The notes beneath the pieces are model-generated. The model was given only the letters and a program-made list of their open reading frames with translations. It was not told where the DNA came from and did no database searches. A DNA stretch of 64,000 bases, taken from positions 7,812,001-7,876,000 of the forward strand of contig OX637334.1 of NCBI GenBank assembly GCA_951799405.1, given 5' to 3'. Source of the DNA: Agapetus fuscipes (Eukaryota > Arthropoda > Insecta > Trichoptera > Glossosomatidae). Of the stretch, positions 9,701-18,249 are shown piece by piece (the first letter of the stretch is position 1; every line of letters begins with the position of its first letter). Position numbers and translations under genes: made by a program.

Positions 9701-10941
9701 AGACCAGGACCACTGCGCTACATCCACAGTCTGATGGAATGGTGGAAAGGATGAACCGTACCGTGGGGAGGTACTTAGCCAAAGTAGTGTCCCGCCATCA
9801 GCGGGACTGGGACCGACATCTGCCTTTGTTCTTATTGGCTTACCGGTCGGCTGTTCAGGAAACGACGAAGAAGACTCCCAGCAGCATACTGTTTGGGCGA
9901 GAAATGCGACTTCCTTGTGATCTCAAATTTGGCTGCAAACCAGGTGAAGACCTAGCCGGAGAAGACTATGTGACAGACCTTCGCAGGAGGCTGGATGACA
10001 TCCATGATCAGGTCCGCATGAACATCGGGGAAGCCAGCGATCAAATGAAGGAGCGCTATGACACCAGAGCTGACAGCATGGGGTACAAAGCTGGTGACTG
10101 GGTGTGGCTTTTTGACCCCAAGAGGCGCCAAGGATACTGTCCGAAACTTCAGCGTTCCTGGGACGGGCCGTACGAGATCTTGGAGCGCATCAACGATGTG
10201 GTCTACCGCATAAAAAAGAGACCAAACGGAAAACCAAGGGTCGTGCACTACAATCGCCTCTCACCATACCTAGGCGATAATGATGACCAACCAGCCCAAA
10301 AAGTACGACAGTGCGTCGCATCCGAAAGATCACCAGCCTTTGAGACGTTTTGGGAGAACGTGAAGGCAGGGCAGAAGTTTCGCCATGGAGTGACCACAGA
10401 AGTCCACAAGGACTTATTTGAGGTCACTAGGGACCACACACTGGCATGCAGTGTACCGGAAGATCTAGATATGTCTAGAGGAATTGCACGGGTCTTCCGA
10501 TACAAATTCGGAGAACCGCAACCCTCGAGCAGCCCGCAAGGAAGAGCTCTGAGACTACCGAAGGGGCGTCAACAAGCATACTGCCTGGTTGTCCCGGATT
10601 CCAGCAACCTGGAAGAGGACTACAAGGCATTGTGGGACGGCCTTGTTGAGCTGCGTGACTACATGTTGGAGGATCAGCAGGCGCGTCTGGCAATACCGAA
10701 GATGGGTGGCGGCCGCGCTAATCGAGACTGGCGGATAATCCGGAGTATGATTGAAGCAGTGTTCTCGGGAGTCGGCATCAGCATCATGGTGTGCTGCGAG
10801 CAAGCGCAGCCGAGAGCCAGTGGGGAGAAATCCGTGGACTGCCACTTCTTCCTGACCACAGGGTGTCGACGTGGATCAGCATGCCCCTACCTACACAGAG
10901 TCAAGACTGTTCCGGGACGAAACAGTCTAGGTGGGGGGTAG
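6673..10941 (+). CDS. pol: Pol polyprotein: PR-RT-RNaseH-IN plus macro-like domain and CCCH finger
   Basis: Made by frameshift from gag; numbering here counts from the GTG at 6679, which is not a real start. Aspartic protease has DTG at 64-66 (LLVDTGATRTIL). RT has FSTLDLKSGYWQVEL and the catalytic YLDD at 478-481. RNase H shows D627, E668 and D693. Integrase has an HHCC domain (H858, H865, C892, C895), DD35E residues D927, D987 and E1023, and a GPY/F module (GPY 1163-1165). Residues about 1238-1374 look like a macro domain: CSVPEDLDMSRGIARVF, FG, and the loop PKMGGG at 1340-1345. A CCCH finger follows (C1388, C1396, C1402, H1406). The stop TAG is the last codon before the 3' LTR. About 200 extra residues beyond GPY/F is well over the usual length for the family. 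No frameshift or stop breaks the frame. Confidence 0.93.
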   Translation, partial: HQVSQASETQKTGCGKLERVNGKGQPLTHAGEALKSAATVATVRGKASSIFINGIMDGVTRELLVDTGATRTILRRDIVARGKQIAPTKWSLHTATGESAQVYGETIATFQIGSTTFDHRTLVANIEEDVILGMDILDRFGCSLNLKKGSIKIGNEEVILQRRKELAARVILAKNTEVKGRSEMIVSARLDSSSTNDQICMIEPENMDNVNKGVMVARTVIRAKETIPVKIMNVNSYPVKMNEGFVLGRCERITSIVQQMTNMSCEGNKLSTQLEALVHDASQGLTEENKRRVRSLICRYQNIFEDSNGRLGRTKVVRHSIDTGEARPIKQAPRRLPFAKREEADKIIKDMSKDGIIEPSSSPWTSPVVLVKKKDGTTRFCVDYRLLNDVTKKDSYPLPRIDDTLDTLAGCTIFSTLDLKSGYWQVELDAKDKEKTAFSTGSGLWQFTVMPFGLCNAPATFERLMENVLRGLSWETCLVYLDDIIILGKDFNHQLRNLEQVFGRLQDAGLKLNPKKCNLFKKQVNYLGHIVSQRGVEVDSAKIKAVRDWPVLKDKHETRSFLGLCTYYRRFVPRFADIAKPLTKLTEENTRFHWSDSCAQAFEELKGRLTSAPILSYPRKDGKFILDTDASNVGIGGVLSQIQDGHETVLGYFSKVLSKPERNYCVTRRELLAVIKSVEHFRKYLYGRKFTLRTDHAALVWLLKFKNPEGQVARWIERLQEYDYDSEHRPGTLHRNADALSRRPCASDCKHCSKMEDKVAIVQRTTTEDEDWQDEKLAQDQLNDPDLKYVMEWAREGERPTWEKLAPLSPTVKAYWAQWGSIVIEGGFLKRKIEKQDGTLRRKQTLVPRSRVPEILGLLHGGTSGGHLGVKKTLEKVKERFYWINCSEDVKDWCRKCVTCATANGPQRKRRAPMRQYNVGSPFERIAIDIAGPFPTTEKGNKYIMVVMDYFSKWVEAYSIPNQEAVTVTEVLVTEFISRFGVPLELHSDQGRNFEAAIFQQMCERLGIYKTRTTALHPQSDGMVERMNRTVGRYLAKVVSRHQRDWDRHLPLFLLAYRSAVQETTKKTPSSILFGREMRLPCDLKFGCKPGEDLAGEDYVTDLRRRLDDIHDQVRMNIGEASDQMKERYDTRADSMGYKAGDWVWLFDPKRRQGYCPKLQRSWDGPYEILERINDVVYRIKKRPNGKPRVVHYNRLSPYLGDNDDQPAQKVRQCVASERSPAFETFWENVKAGQKFRHGVTTEVHKDLFEVTRDHTLACSVPEDLDMSRGIARVFRYKFGEPQPSSSPQGRALRLPKGRQQAYCLVVPDSSNLEEDYKALWDGLVELRDYMLEDQQARLAIPKMGGGRANRDWRIIRSMIEAVFSGVGISIMVCCEQAQPRASGEKSVDCHFFLTTGCRRGSACPYLHRVKTVPGRNSLGGG
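10390..10800 (+). other. Macro-like (ADP-ribose-binding) domain region of Pol
   Basis: Residues 1238-1374 of Pol. The order of motifs matches ALC1/TARG1/Poa1p-type macro domains: a VHKDLFEV-like first strand, DHTLACSVPEDLDMSRGIA (family pattern slAHcVs-DlrMg-GIA), a following KFG, a strand AYCLVV, the glycine loop PKMGGG, then DWRIIRSMIEAVF and ISIMVCCE. At the positions where human TARG1 has, as I recall, its catalytic lysine and aspartate, I see VVPDSS and GGGRANRDW with no clear equivalents, so a binding role is more likely than TARG1-type hydrolysis. Assignment is by motif order and memory, not a search. Confidence 0.75.
10840..10896 (+). other. CCCH zinc finger at the Pol C-terminus
   Basis: Pol residues 1388-1406, CHFFLTTGCRRGSACPYLH, give C-x7-C-x5-C-x3-H, the common CCCH spacing of RNA-binding proteins. 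It lies 18 residues from the stop. Confidence 0.75.
10929..10941 (+). promoter_or_regulatory. Polypurine tract
   Basis: AGGTGGGGGGTAG directly abuts the 3' LTR and would prime plus-strand DNA. It doubles as the last codons of pol (GGG GGG TAG). Confidence 0.75.
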
Positions 10942-11413
10942 TGTTATGTAAATATAAATATTGAAATAAGTATGGGTAGTTATAGTTATAAGAATCCTCA
11001 AAAGTATTGGTAGGTAAGATCGATAATTATGTATAAGTGTAGAATTCTCTAGGCTAAGTAGGTATTTGTTATAATTATAGGAATACTGTATTGCATTGGT
11101 AGGTAGGATTTTGGTTGTGTCTAGGTAGTACGTGAAACATCGAGAAGTAATAATTACTCTGGAACCGTCTGGCGACTTTAGTTCTGGATCATACTGCTCT
11201 GAAGAGTATAAAGGTGCGAATGGCCTGCAGAGCGGGCCAGTATCATAGAGACTTACAAACACATCGAAGTCATCTGATCAGTGAACCAAAACCAAGTGGA
11301 ATAATCGAGAAAGTAGTGTGAAAATAAATTTTGTAACTGTGTAAAATAAATAACTATTGAAGAAGACCTGTGTATTTTTAATTTGAAGACAATTGAACCC
11401 TAATTTCGTAACA
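10942..11413 (+). repeat. 3' LTR
   Basis: 472 bp, same length and reading as the 5' LTR, TGTTATG to GTAACA, followed by the ATAC duplication at 11414-11417. Short ORFs on its minus strand duplicate those of the 5' LTR and are not genes. Confidence 0.95.
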
Positions 11414-11631
11414 ATACTGCTTAGGAGCATTACAGATTAGACGCATTTTGTCACCGTTCGGCCCCTTTGTCTAAGAATTAATTATTATATGAAGATGTAT
11501 GAAAGTTTTCACACAGTTTGTATTTATGTTCCATCTAACAATATCTTCTATTACTTAATAACTTCATTCCTTTTTACAAATTAACTATCAGAAATATTTT
11601 CAATCTATACCTGGTTATTCTCTAAGCAGTC

Positions 11632-11855
11632 GCGTCACATCAACAAATATTATGATTCTGAAAAACTTGGATCACTTTTGTCAATCCCACCCCAGTTTCA
11701 GGGAAATGCGGCAGGAGTTTCAAGCTTTCCTATGAGGTTTGATTTATTCTGTAAGTACACAGCATGTGTAAGCTTGAACATACTACGTGCTATGTGCATG
11801 CTTTGAATATGAACCTAAAATATTATTATATTTTTGCAACATAGATTAAAGATGC
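11632..11855 (+). repeat. RTE LINE 3' tail, diverged
   Basis: Recognised by CCCCAGTTTCAGGGAAATGC, CAGCATGTGTAAGCTTGAAC and the end TTGCAACATAGATTAAAGAT; clearly older than the tail at 40563-40812. Confidence 0.6.
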
Positions 11856-12212
11856 GATATCAAAGCGTTTTTCGTGATTGTTGACCAATTGCTCCTATCA
11901 GCTGTTTATGTGCGGCCATCTTGGATCGCTTGTTTTTCGATCGATAAAATCTATAGATATGAAAAGACTACAAACTTAGTACACTTGAAATAACTTACCA
12001 GGAAACTTGTGGAAAATCAGATTGCGAACAGAGCTTGAAAAAGCTCGCATCTGAAACTCTATGGACAAGAGAATAACGCGTCTATTCATCGGAGCGTGTA
12101 AATATACGTGTTAGCAGCCTGAATGGGCTCAGAATAAGCAAACGAGGCACTTATTTATATTATATAGTATATTTATATAGTATTTTTTACTTTCATGAAC
12201 CACTGATGCAGT
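11856..12212. other. Gene-free stretch
   Basis: No ORF, RNA gene or recognisable repeat seen. Confidence 0.5.
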
Positions 12213-12380
12213 AAAAAAGTAAAGCAGTAAGCCAGTATATCAGTTAGCCAGTGAGCCAGTGAGGCAGTGAGCCAGTAAGTCAGTTAGCCAGTGAGCCAGT
12301 GAGGCCGTGAGCCAGTAAGTCAGTTAGCCAGTGAGCCAGTGTGGCAGTGAGCCAGTGAACCAGTGAAGCAGTGAGCCTAG
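12213..12380. repeat. Minisatellite with 8-bp unit and 40-bp higher-order unit
   Basis: About twenty copies of an 8-mer close to GCCAGTGA. From 12241 the 8-mers are organised in a 40-bp unit (CAGTTAGCCAGTGAGCCAGT plus GAGGCAGTGAGCCAGTAAGT) repeated at 12241, 12281 and 12321 with one or a few changes each. There are no spacers, so it is not a CRISPR array. Confidence 0.9.
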
Positions 12381-12589
12381 GCAAATATTTGAGTTATCAG
12401 TAAGTACATTATGTATGAGGCAGGTGATGATTAGCATATTTCACTTTGTTTCGTGGCTTAGTTCTACATTCCACAAACTTTGTAGAAAGCTCACAGGCCT
12501 GAGTCTACAGAGCTAGTCATTCTGCTAGTTAATTTAGCTAGTAGCTCATAATATTGGACTAAACTAGGTTACAAAATTGTAACAAACTC

Positions 12590-12880
12590 TGGGGACTATT
12601 CACAAAACATGAATCAACGTTTTTTATGTGGGAAATTCTTGTTAGGTGACGGTTGAGCCATGTATTTGCTGTGTGAATAACATTGTATTATGAGACAAAC
12701 TTTTCAACCGGACCTGTCAACCACAGAGCTGCCAAACACCACAGAATACTTAATAATCATGTGCAATTCTTTGTTTTCTTTCTTTCTCCATCATGTGTTT
12801 TGACACTCAATAATTACACATGCTGTTGTGTAGTAAATGACATTAATGGCGAAAAAGGTACAACTCTAAATAACACGCCC
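12590..12880 (+). repeat. Dispersed repeat E, copy 1
   Basis: Core AGAGCTGCCAAACACCACAG, AATACTTAATAATCATGTG and AATAATTACACATGCTGTTG recurs at 34880-35110 (plus) and 14830-15010 (minus). No coding capacity or terminal repeats identified; class unknown. Confidence 0.55.
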
Positions 12881-12934
12881 TGTTGCAAAACATAGATGCT
12901 GTCCAGTCAAAAACTGCATTGGCTGGGTCAAACC

Positions 12935-13155
12935 AGCAAATGGACCATCTGAGCTGTGAAAATATGGTTGTAATGAAGAACCCAAAGGAGCGCAGGATAG
13001 ATGGAAGACGATGTGGTCGCAGACTGCCGTGCGAAGGAACGTGAGACTAAGGGGAGATGGCTTCGGACAGGCAGTGGTGGCCGCGTGTGATCAAGGGGGC
13101 CAAGACTCATCCCGGGCTATCATGCCATTGATGATGATAAAGATGATGACAACAC
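12935..13155 (+). repeat. Non-LTR retrotransposon 3' end with GAT-rich tail, copy 2
   Basis: GGAGCGCAGGATAGATGGAA through GGACAGGCAGTGGTGGCCGC and CTCATCCCGGGCTATCATGC, then GATGATGATAAAGATGATGA. Longer than the copy at 1586-1702 and diverged from it. The translated remnant has the character of an RT C-terminus but carries stops. Confidence 0.5.
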
Positions 13156-13510
13156 CAATTTAATAAGCCAATAAAACATATAAATTTGACTGTCTAGAAT
13201 GACTAGACTTTCAACTATGCCAATGTATATCTTCCCTCAATTACTCGACGCTATACTAACAATGTTTGATTGACGATGCGGCATAGGCATTAATTAAAGT
13301 TGCAGGCACTCTCTTTGTTGTCTTCCCTAGATTGGCCCGATGCCGTGACAGATTTCGAGCACCTCCTTAATTGGATCGAAAACACTTTCCCGAACGCTAC
13401 ACAAAACTGCGATATAAAAATGTATAAACTTTAAGGGTCATTGATATACCTGAAAAGTTTTTGAAGAAGATTTTGTAAAATCAGAAATGCAAAATAATGG
13501 AAAAACTATA

Positions 13511-13673
13511 AATGAGTCGTGTAGAACCAAAGGTGGTTATTTCATTTTTCTTTAATAAAATAAGATAAATACATTTCAACACAAAGAATGTTATTTTTCG
13601 GTAATTCCACATAGGTTTTTCTATCATTTTCAAAAAATACTAGATTGCCGCCTTTGGTTCTATACGACTCATT
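13511..13673. mobile_element. MITE F, copy 1
   Basis: About 163 bp with inverted ends AATGAGTCGTGTAGAACCAA and TTGGTTCTATACGACTCATT (about 26 bp). A second full copy lies at 53090-53243, and single ends resembling GATTGCCGTCTTTG occur at 27905, 44354 and 51530. No ORF. Confidence 0.7.
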
Positions 13674-13879
13674 AATCCAAAAAACGTAAATATATTAGGA
13701 TGGTTTAATTAGTGTGAATAGGTTTTCATGTGAATAACACGTCAAGAACCCTCTGTGAGCTTAATCGTTGCTTTTTGAAGCGCCAATTACACGCACAAGA
13801 CTCAGTTGCTGTAAGGCTGGATGGACTTTTCGTAGAGTGTATGAATTATTCGACCCAACGAAAAGCATACTTGATTTTT

Positions 13880-13962
13880 TTTTACTCTGACGGGAATCGA
13901 ACCCACTACCTACTAATCACGAGTCCTAAGTATTCACCCACAAGACTACAAACCTGTCCGTT
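13880..13962 (-). repeat. tRNA-related SINE head (family 3)
   Basis: On the minus strand TAGTCTTGTGGGTGAATA resembles an A box and GGTTCGATTCC is a B box 40-50 bp later, as in Pol III promoters of tRNA-derived SINEs. The acceptor arm does not pair, so this is not a tRNA gene. Confidence 0.5.
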
Positions 13963-14592
13963 GCTTATAATCACCTGCGCCTTAAAATCTGCATCTGACA
14001 AGCTTGTTCACAAAGGATGCAAGGTATACAAAGGTAATTGCATGGATCTGCAGTTAATTGGTATTTTCCAGGAAATAACGGAATATTTAACATGAAAAAC
14101 TTTGTTGTAGCTTTCTATAAAATTACAATCAACCTGGTTTATTGACACGTTAAGAAATTGCAATTTTGTACACAGAAAAGTGTCCGAAAAATATTTTATA
14201 CCGACGAGGTTAACAAAAATAATATGTAAGACTCCTTAATTAGGTGGATATAATAGAAGAATTGTGATAACTGCAAGTTTTGTATGATACTTCGCCTTTC
14301 CTTAATTTTCATTAACATTAATAATCATATCAACTTATTGATTACTTTAAATTTCAATGAAACATTGTATAAAGCATGTTGCTGGTTCTCTGGCCTGGTC
14401 ATCTCAGGATCCAGAAGCTGATGTAAAGATTTTTGGGAAATCACCGATCGAAACTGCACCTACACTATTCTAACGAAAATAGACACTATATCCGTTTCAA
14501 CTTACTCAACCACAAATCGTCCTTAGTAAGAAAGAGAACAAAGATCATCATCACAGTTCTCATCAAGATCTTCATCATCATCATACTTCACG

Positions 14593-14628
14593 CTGAAGAA
14601 GCCCATCGTAGAAATGGGCGAAACGTCC
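14593..14628 (+). ncRNA. Hammerhead-ribozyme-like motif in a dispersed repeat
   Basis: CTGAAGA (14593-14599), one extra A, stem II GCCCAT (14601-14606) with ATGGGC (14614-14619), then GAAAC and GTC (14620-14627). This is the order of a minimal type-I hammerhead core; ACGT between the core and the cleavage triplet is self-complementary, as in dimeric forms. The extra base after CTGAAGA departs from consensus. The surrounding repeat (to about 14700) recurs at 566-718 and 19210-19330, as in Penelope-like element ends. Confidence 0.45.
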
Positions 14629-14829
14629 GGAAGCTCCAGCTCCCACAGACCACGGCAACAGAAACCCGGAAAACATCACTCCAGCAGAACAAAGATCGTC
14701 ACAGTTTTTTTTTTGTGGAAAGCAAAAAAACTTGAAAAAAAATGTATCCAGGAGGTTGGTAGCATTAAAATTCATGCCTGTGCGAACGCTGTACGCACGC
14801 GTTATTAATGTTTTGATGACTTTTGGCCA

Positions 14830-15010
14830 CTAAAATTGTGAAGTTTTATAGAGAAAGGAGATTATTTTAAAACATCGTGGCATGTGTAATTGTTGAGGGG
14901 GAAAAAAACAGGGAGGAAGCAAGAAAACATTGGATTTTACGTAATTATTAAGTATTCTGTGGTATTTGACAGCTTTGTGGTGACAGCTCCGTTTGACAGG
15001 TGAGCCATAG
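14830..15010 (-). repeat. Dispersed repeat E, copy 2
   Basis: Minus-strand copy of the repeat at 12590 and 34880, with CTGTGGTATTTGACAGCTTT at about 14956 as the clearest match. Confidence 0.55.
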
Positions 15011-15559
15011 AGTATGCATCAATGTCGTAATTTAGTTTCTTATCCATCAATATTATAACTTCATGGATCGAAAGATCTAAATAAAGAAAAATAAGAAGAA
15101 GATATTGTGGTAGAAAAAAATCACGTTGCTTATCTTGTTGTTCAGGCACGTGACTTTTTCCCAATATGATCATCATACTTCTGTTCCTCAAGCATAAAAG
15201 TTTACGTTTAACATGATCCACAGTGTGTATAAACTAAAACGCTCAGTAGAGTCGCTGTTTTACTTTATTTACACTAATTGATCCAGGCTAAAACGTAAAA
15301 TTTAATACGTGGGGTGAGTGGAGTATTGTAGTCGATAAAAAATGTAAAAGAGCACGTGTTCAAAAATATGACCAGCAAATGTAAAAAAAAGAGACAGTGA
15401 CCATAATATCATCATTCAGAAAGAATGAAACAAATTAAATGTCATTTTTCACTAAATCTTGTATTCATTGTACTTTAGGTGACTGGTAAAGGTATGTTTG
15501 GTAAAGGCAAATAAACTTTTGAACCCAGCAAAGAGTATGTTTTACATTTTTATTTTTGC

Positions 15560-15640
15560 TTCGCTAGGAATCGACCTCATGACTTTCCGATTACGAATCC
15601 AAAGCATTAACCACTAGATTACGGATCGGTCAATCTATAT
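15560..15640 (-). repeat. tRNA-related SINE head (family 3)
   Basis: Minus strand reads CCGTAATCTAGTGGTTAATG then GGTCGATTCCTAGCGAAGC, giving A- and B-box-like elements. Related pieces are at 20690-20745 (minus) and 44130-44290. Confidence 0.5.
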
Positions 15641-15719
15641 TTCTTTTATTTTACATTTAAGTTTCATTCTAAATGCACGTGTAAATTTGCTTAAAAATAT
15701 TGTAAGTGTACCTAAATAA

Positions 15720-15835
15720 ATTTAGCCCTGCAACTTTTGCGCGCCCTTCCCTGAAACAGAGCGGACATTGGCAAAGTGAACATTTTTTCCCAGTACGCGG
15801 AATCAGCCTCATACAAACACAGAAGTCATGGAACT
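15720..15835 (-). repeat. RTE LINE 3' tail
   Basis: CCCTGCAACTTTTGC, CCCTTCCCTGAAACAGAGCG and GACATTGGCAAAGTGAAC are the reverse complement of the RTE tail. The short ORFs overlapping it are incidental. Confidence 0.7.
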
Positions 15836-16605
15836 CGTTCAAAAAATACATTTCACCATACCAAAAAAACGGCATCAATCGCCACATCACCAAAACCCAT
15901 ACCTCTGCGGCACTACAACAAGTGTCATGGACCTCTGGATTCTATCAAATCAATGGAGTCTCTCGCACAGTATTCCTTAAAAAAAAAGACAATAAAACCT
16001 GAAATAAACTAATTTCAGTATTGTGGTAGACATCAGACATATGTAATAACCAGACCAGTAATATAATCAGACATAAGTAACATATACGTTCCTAGAAAAA
16101 ATGGTTTCTCTGTTACATAACTATTGAAGTAACAATGTTTTCAATGTTTTCACGTGACCTCCTGTATTGATCGCGAACCAGTGGCGGCGGAGCCACCGCC
16201 AGCAGACACCTGGCGCTACTGACCCCAGCATATTATAATGTGCTGCCATGTTCCCAAAGATAAATCCCACCCTCGAGATCGTTTCCAAACGTCAAAACCC
16301 CGCTCTTCAATTTTACAAAGATTTTTCTAAAAAGCTTAAGACAAATATCACCCCAGGGACTTTTTTTCAAATTTATACTAAGTGCTTCATTTTTTACTAT
16401 AAATTTCTACCATACATTTTTCACTTTTTTTACCCACAAATATACCAATAATATGTAGATTTAAAACGTAATTGGATATGTAGGATAAAAGATGTAAAAA
16501 TCAAGTATCTTTAAATTATTTCAATTAAAATTAACAATATTAAAATTAATTACACTTCTCGGATAGGTATTTGATTAGCAGTTGTAGGAGAACATTATCC
16601 TCGAT
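15836..16605. other. Gene-free stretch
   Basis: AT-rich, no convincing ORF or matched repeat. A short GC-rich patch (GTGGCGGCGGAGCCACCGCC near 16181) can form a hairpin, with no assigned role. Confidence 0.4.
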
Positions 16606-16636
16606 GTATCGTTGACTTTGCAGCCAACGTCTTCAG
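16606..16636 (-). ncRNA. Degenerate hammerhead-like motif
   Basis: Minus strand: CTGAAGA (16636-16630), stem CGTTG/CAACG, then GATACATC where GAAACGTC is expected. Same repeat family as 35349-35382; probably inactive because the conserved GAAA is lost. Confidence 0.35.
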
Positions 16637-16805
16637 GAGGCGCTTTTTCTGCACGGTAATTTAAAGTTTCAATACGAAAATGGTTAATGAACTGTATTAC
16701 TAAATGCGAACCCATGATATTGCAAGCCTTTTTATTCGAATGTTTATTCCAATTACAGCTTATTTTTAATCGCCAAGACACGTTATTAAATAAGTAAATA
16801 AAATA

Positions 16806-17172
16806 CGGGACTATTCTTAGACCCCCTTATTCATAAAAAGGTTTTAATTTTTAAACCAGTATAAAGTCCGATTTCCCATACTTACTAATAAACTCGTTTA
16901 TTTCTGGTTTTGGGTTCAACCAATCTAATGAATAAGGCCGATACATTTTAGTCGTCGGTTGAGCCCACGCTCTAACAAACTAATAATGCCTAGGCTGGAA
17001 GTTTCATCACCACGGTCATTCTCACCTACCAAATTTTGGTAATATTTGTATGAAGACAAATCAGCTGTTCACTTCCGGCCATTTTGGATTGACAGGTCTT
17101 CATACAAATGCATCATTAGTTTGTCAAAGCGTGGGCTCAACCGACGACTAAAATGTCTAAGAATAGCCCCGA
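16806..17172. mobile_element. Nested foldback elements
   Basis: Outer ends CGGGACTATTCTTAGAC (16806) and GTCTAAGAATAGCCCCG (17156-17172) are inverted. Inside, TTTTAGTCGTCGGTTGAGCC (16948) is mirrored by GGCTCAACCGACGACTAAAA near 17133-17152, and CCCCTTATTCAT (16824) by ATGAATAAGGCC (16928). At least two MITE-like foldbacks are nested or fused. No ORF. Confidence 0.65.
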
Positions 17173-17807
17173 ATGCTTTTAACCATAGACAATAAAAGGC
17201 TGTTGAACAAAAATGTAAATAATAAAATGGCATATTATAGGTATCTAACAAAGTTTTGACAAAACAATATTTTAAAGGTATAAAATGATTCTTCCATCTG
17301 GCGCTAGATGTCTCTGTCTGTGGCGGTATATTCAAAATTCACAACACGTTTTTTTTTCATTTTCTGATTTTAAATTTCAGTCCTTTGAAATCCTTTTCAC
17401 ACGATAATTTAATTAAAGCAATACGTTTAATTACAAATATTAAAAACTCGTTCATTAATAAATCTCTAACCGGAATTGATTATTAATTTAACAGGCCGGG
17501 TAATCTCACGCTGTGGGGCTGAAACGTAAATTAAAATTACATTACGATTTTGTACAAGATGGGGTAACAGAGGGAGAGTGGGGTAGAAAAGAGGGAGAGA
17601 GTTATTTTAAGGGAAAGTAACAAGTTGTTTCAGAAAAACAATTTGCATAAATATTAACTTGGAGTGATCAACTAAATACTCGCCTTTAAGTGGTTTAAAT
17701 ATTTAAGTTCACAGTAAAATGAACTGGGGCGACTATTGTAATATCTACTTGTAAAGTAAAATATTTAAATGGGCTTACTTATATATTATATCATAAATAA
17801 TTAGCAG
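17173..17807. other. Gene-free stretch
   Basis: No gene or matched repeat recognised. Confidence 0.45.
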
Positions 17808-17890
17808 TTTGTAGTCTATTGGTTCGCGAACGGAACGCCGTGAGTTTGATTCTCGCCGGAGCACAAAAAATTAAAAATGAATTTTCAAGT
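17808..17890 (+). repeat. SINE2 fragment
   Basis: GTTTGATTCTCGCCGGAGCA followed by CAAAAAATTAAAAATGAATT matches the B-box and body start of SINE2 (26212-26442). The A-box half is decayed. Confidence 0.5.
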
Positions 17891-17924
17891 ATCCACTTTG
17901 TTGGGTTGAAAGGATTACAAGTCC

Positions 17925-18086
17925 GCGCTTACAAGTGACGTATGTGTACTTCCAAATTAAAATCCAAATCTCAAATGAACATTGCATTTTTGCAGACCTT
18001 CCATGAAACAGTGGTCACATTTACAAACTGAAACATCAATACATTAAGAATGGTCAACCTCATACCAACCTATAAGTCAAAGAATA
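17925..18086 (-). repeat. RTE LINE 3' tail
   Basis: Ends CATACCAACCTATAAGTCAA, the reverse complement of the tail's 5' boundary; also contains CAGACCTTCCATGAAACAGT. Confidence 0.75.
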
Positions 18087-18249
18087 CAAATATAAATAAT
18101 ATTCAGGTAGGTATATAAAATCAACAAAACCTTAAAAAGAAATCTATACATAAAATTATAAATGAATAAGATATTAAAAATCAACATTACAGATTAGCCG
18201 CCATTTCTTCCTGCCCTTACATACTTCTTTAATTTCATCCAGAGTTTCA

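Larger units (their letters stand above)
4228..11413 (+). mobile_element. Full-length Ty3/gypsy LTR retrotransposon with macro-domain Pol
   Basis: The 7186-bp element has two 472-bp LTRs (4228-4699 and 10942-11413) starting TGTTATG and ending GTAACA, identical as far as I can read, with ATAC target duplication. Order inside is PBS, leader, gag (5384-6724), pol in the -1 frame (open from 6673 to 10941), PPT, 3' LTR. Pol order PR-RT-RNaseH-IN, the DD35E integrase and the 4-bp duplication place it in Ty3/gypsy (Metaviridae-like). No env reading frame exists because pol runs to the 3' LTR. Matching LTRs and uninterrupted ORFs point to recent insertion. Unusual parts are a SAP-like motif in Gag and a macro-like domain plus CCCH finger at the end of Pol. 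Confidence 0.95.

Noticed and set aside
10942..11413. env gene
   Set aside because: Pol ends at the 3' LTR boundary; there is no space or frame for an envelope protein.
12213..12380. CRISPR-like array
   Set aside because: Short contiguous repeats without spacers, in a eukaryotic genome.
14433..14735. 100-codon ORF over the hammerhead-like repeat
   Set aside because: No conserved family; similar peptide strings recur at 551-690 only because the DNA repeat recurs.
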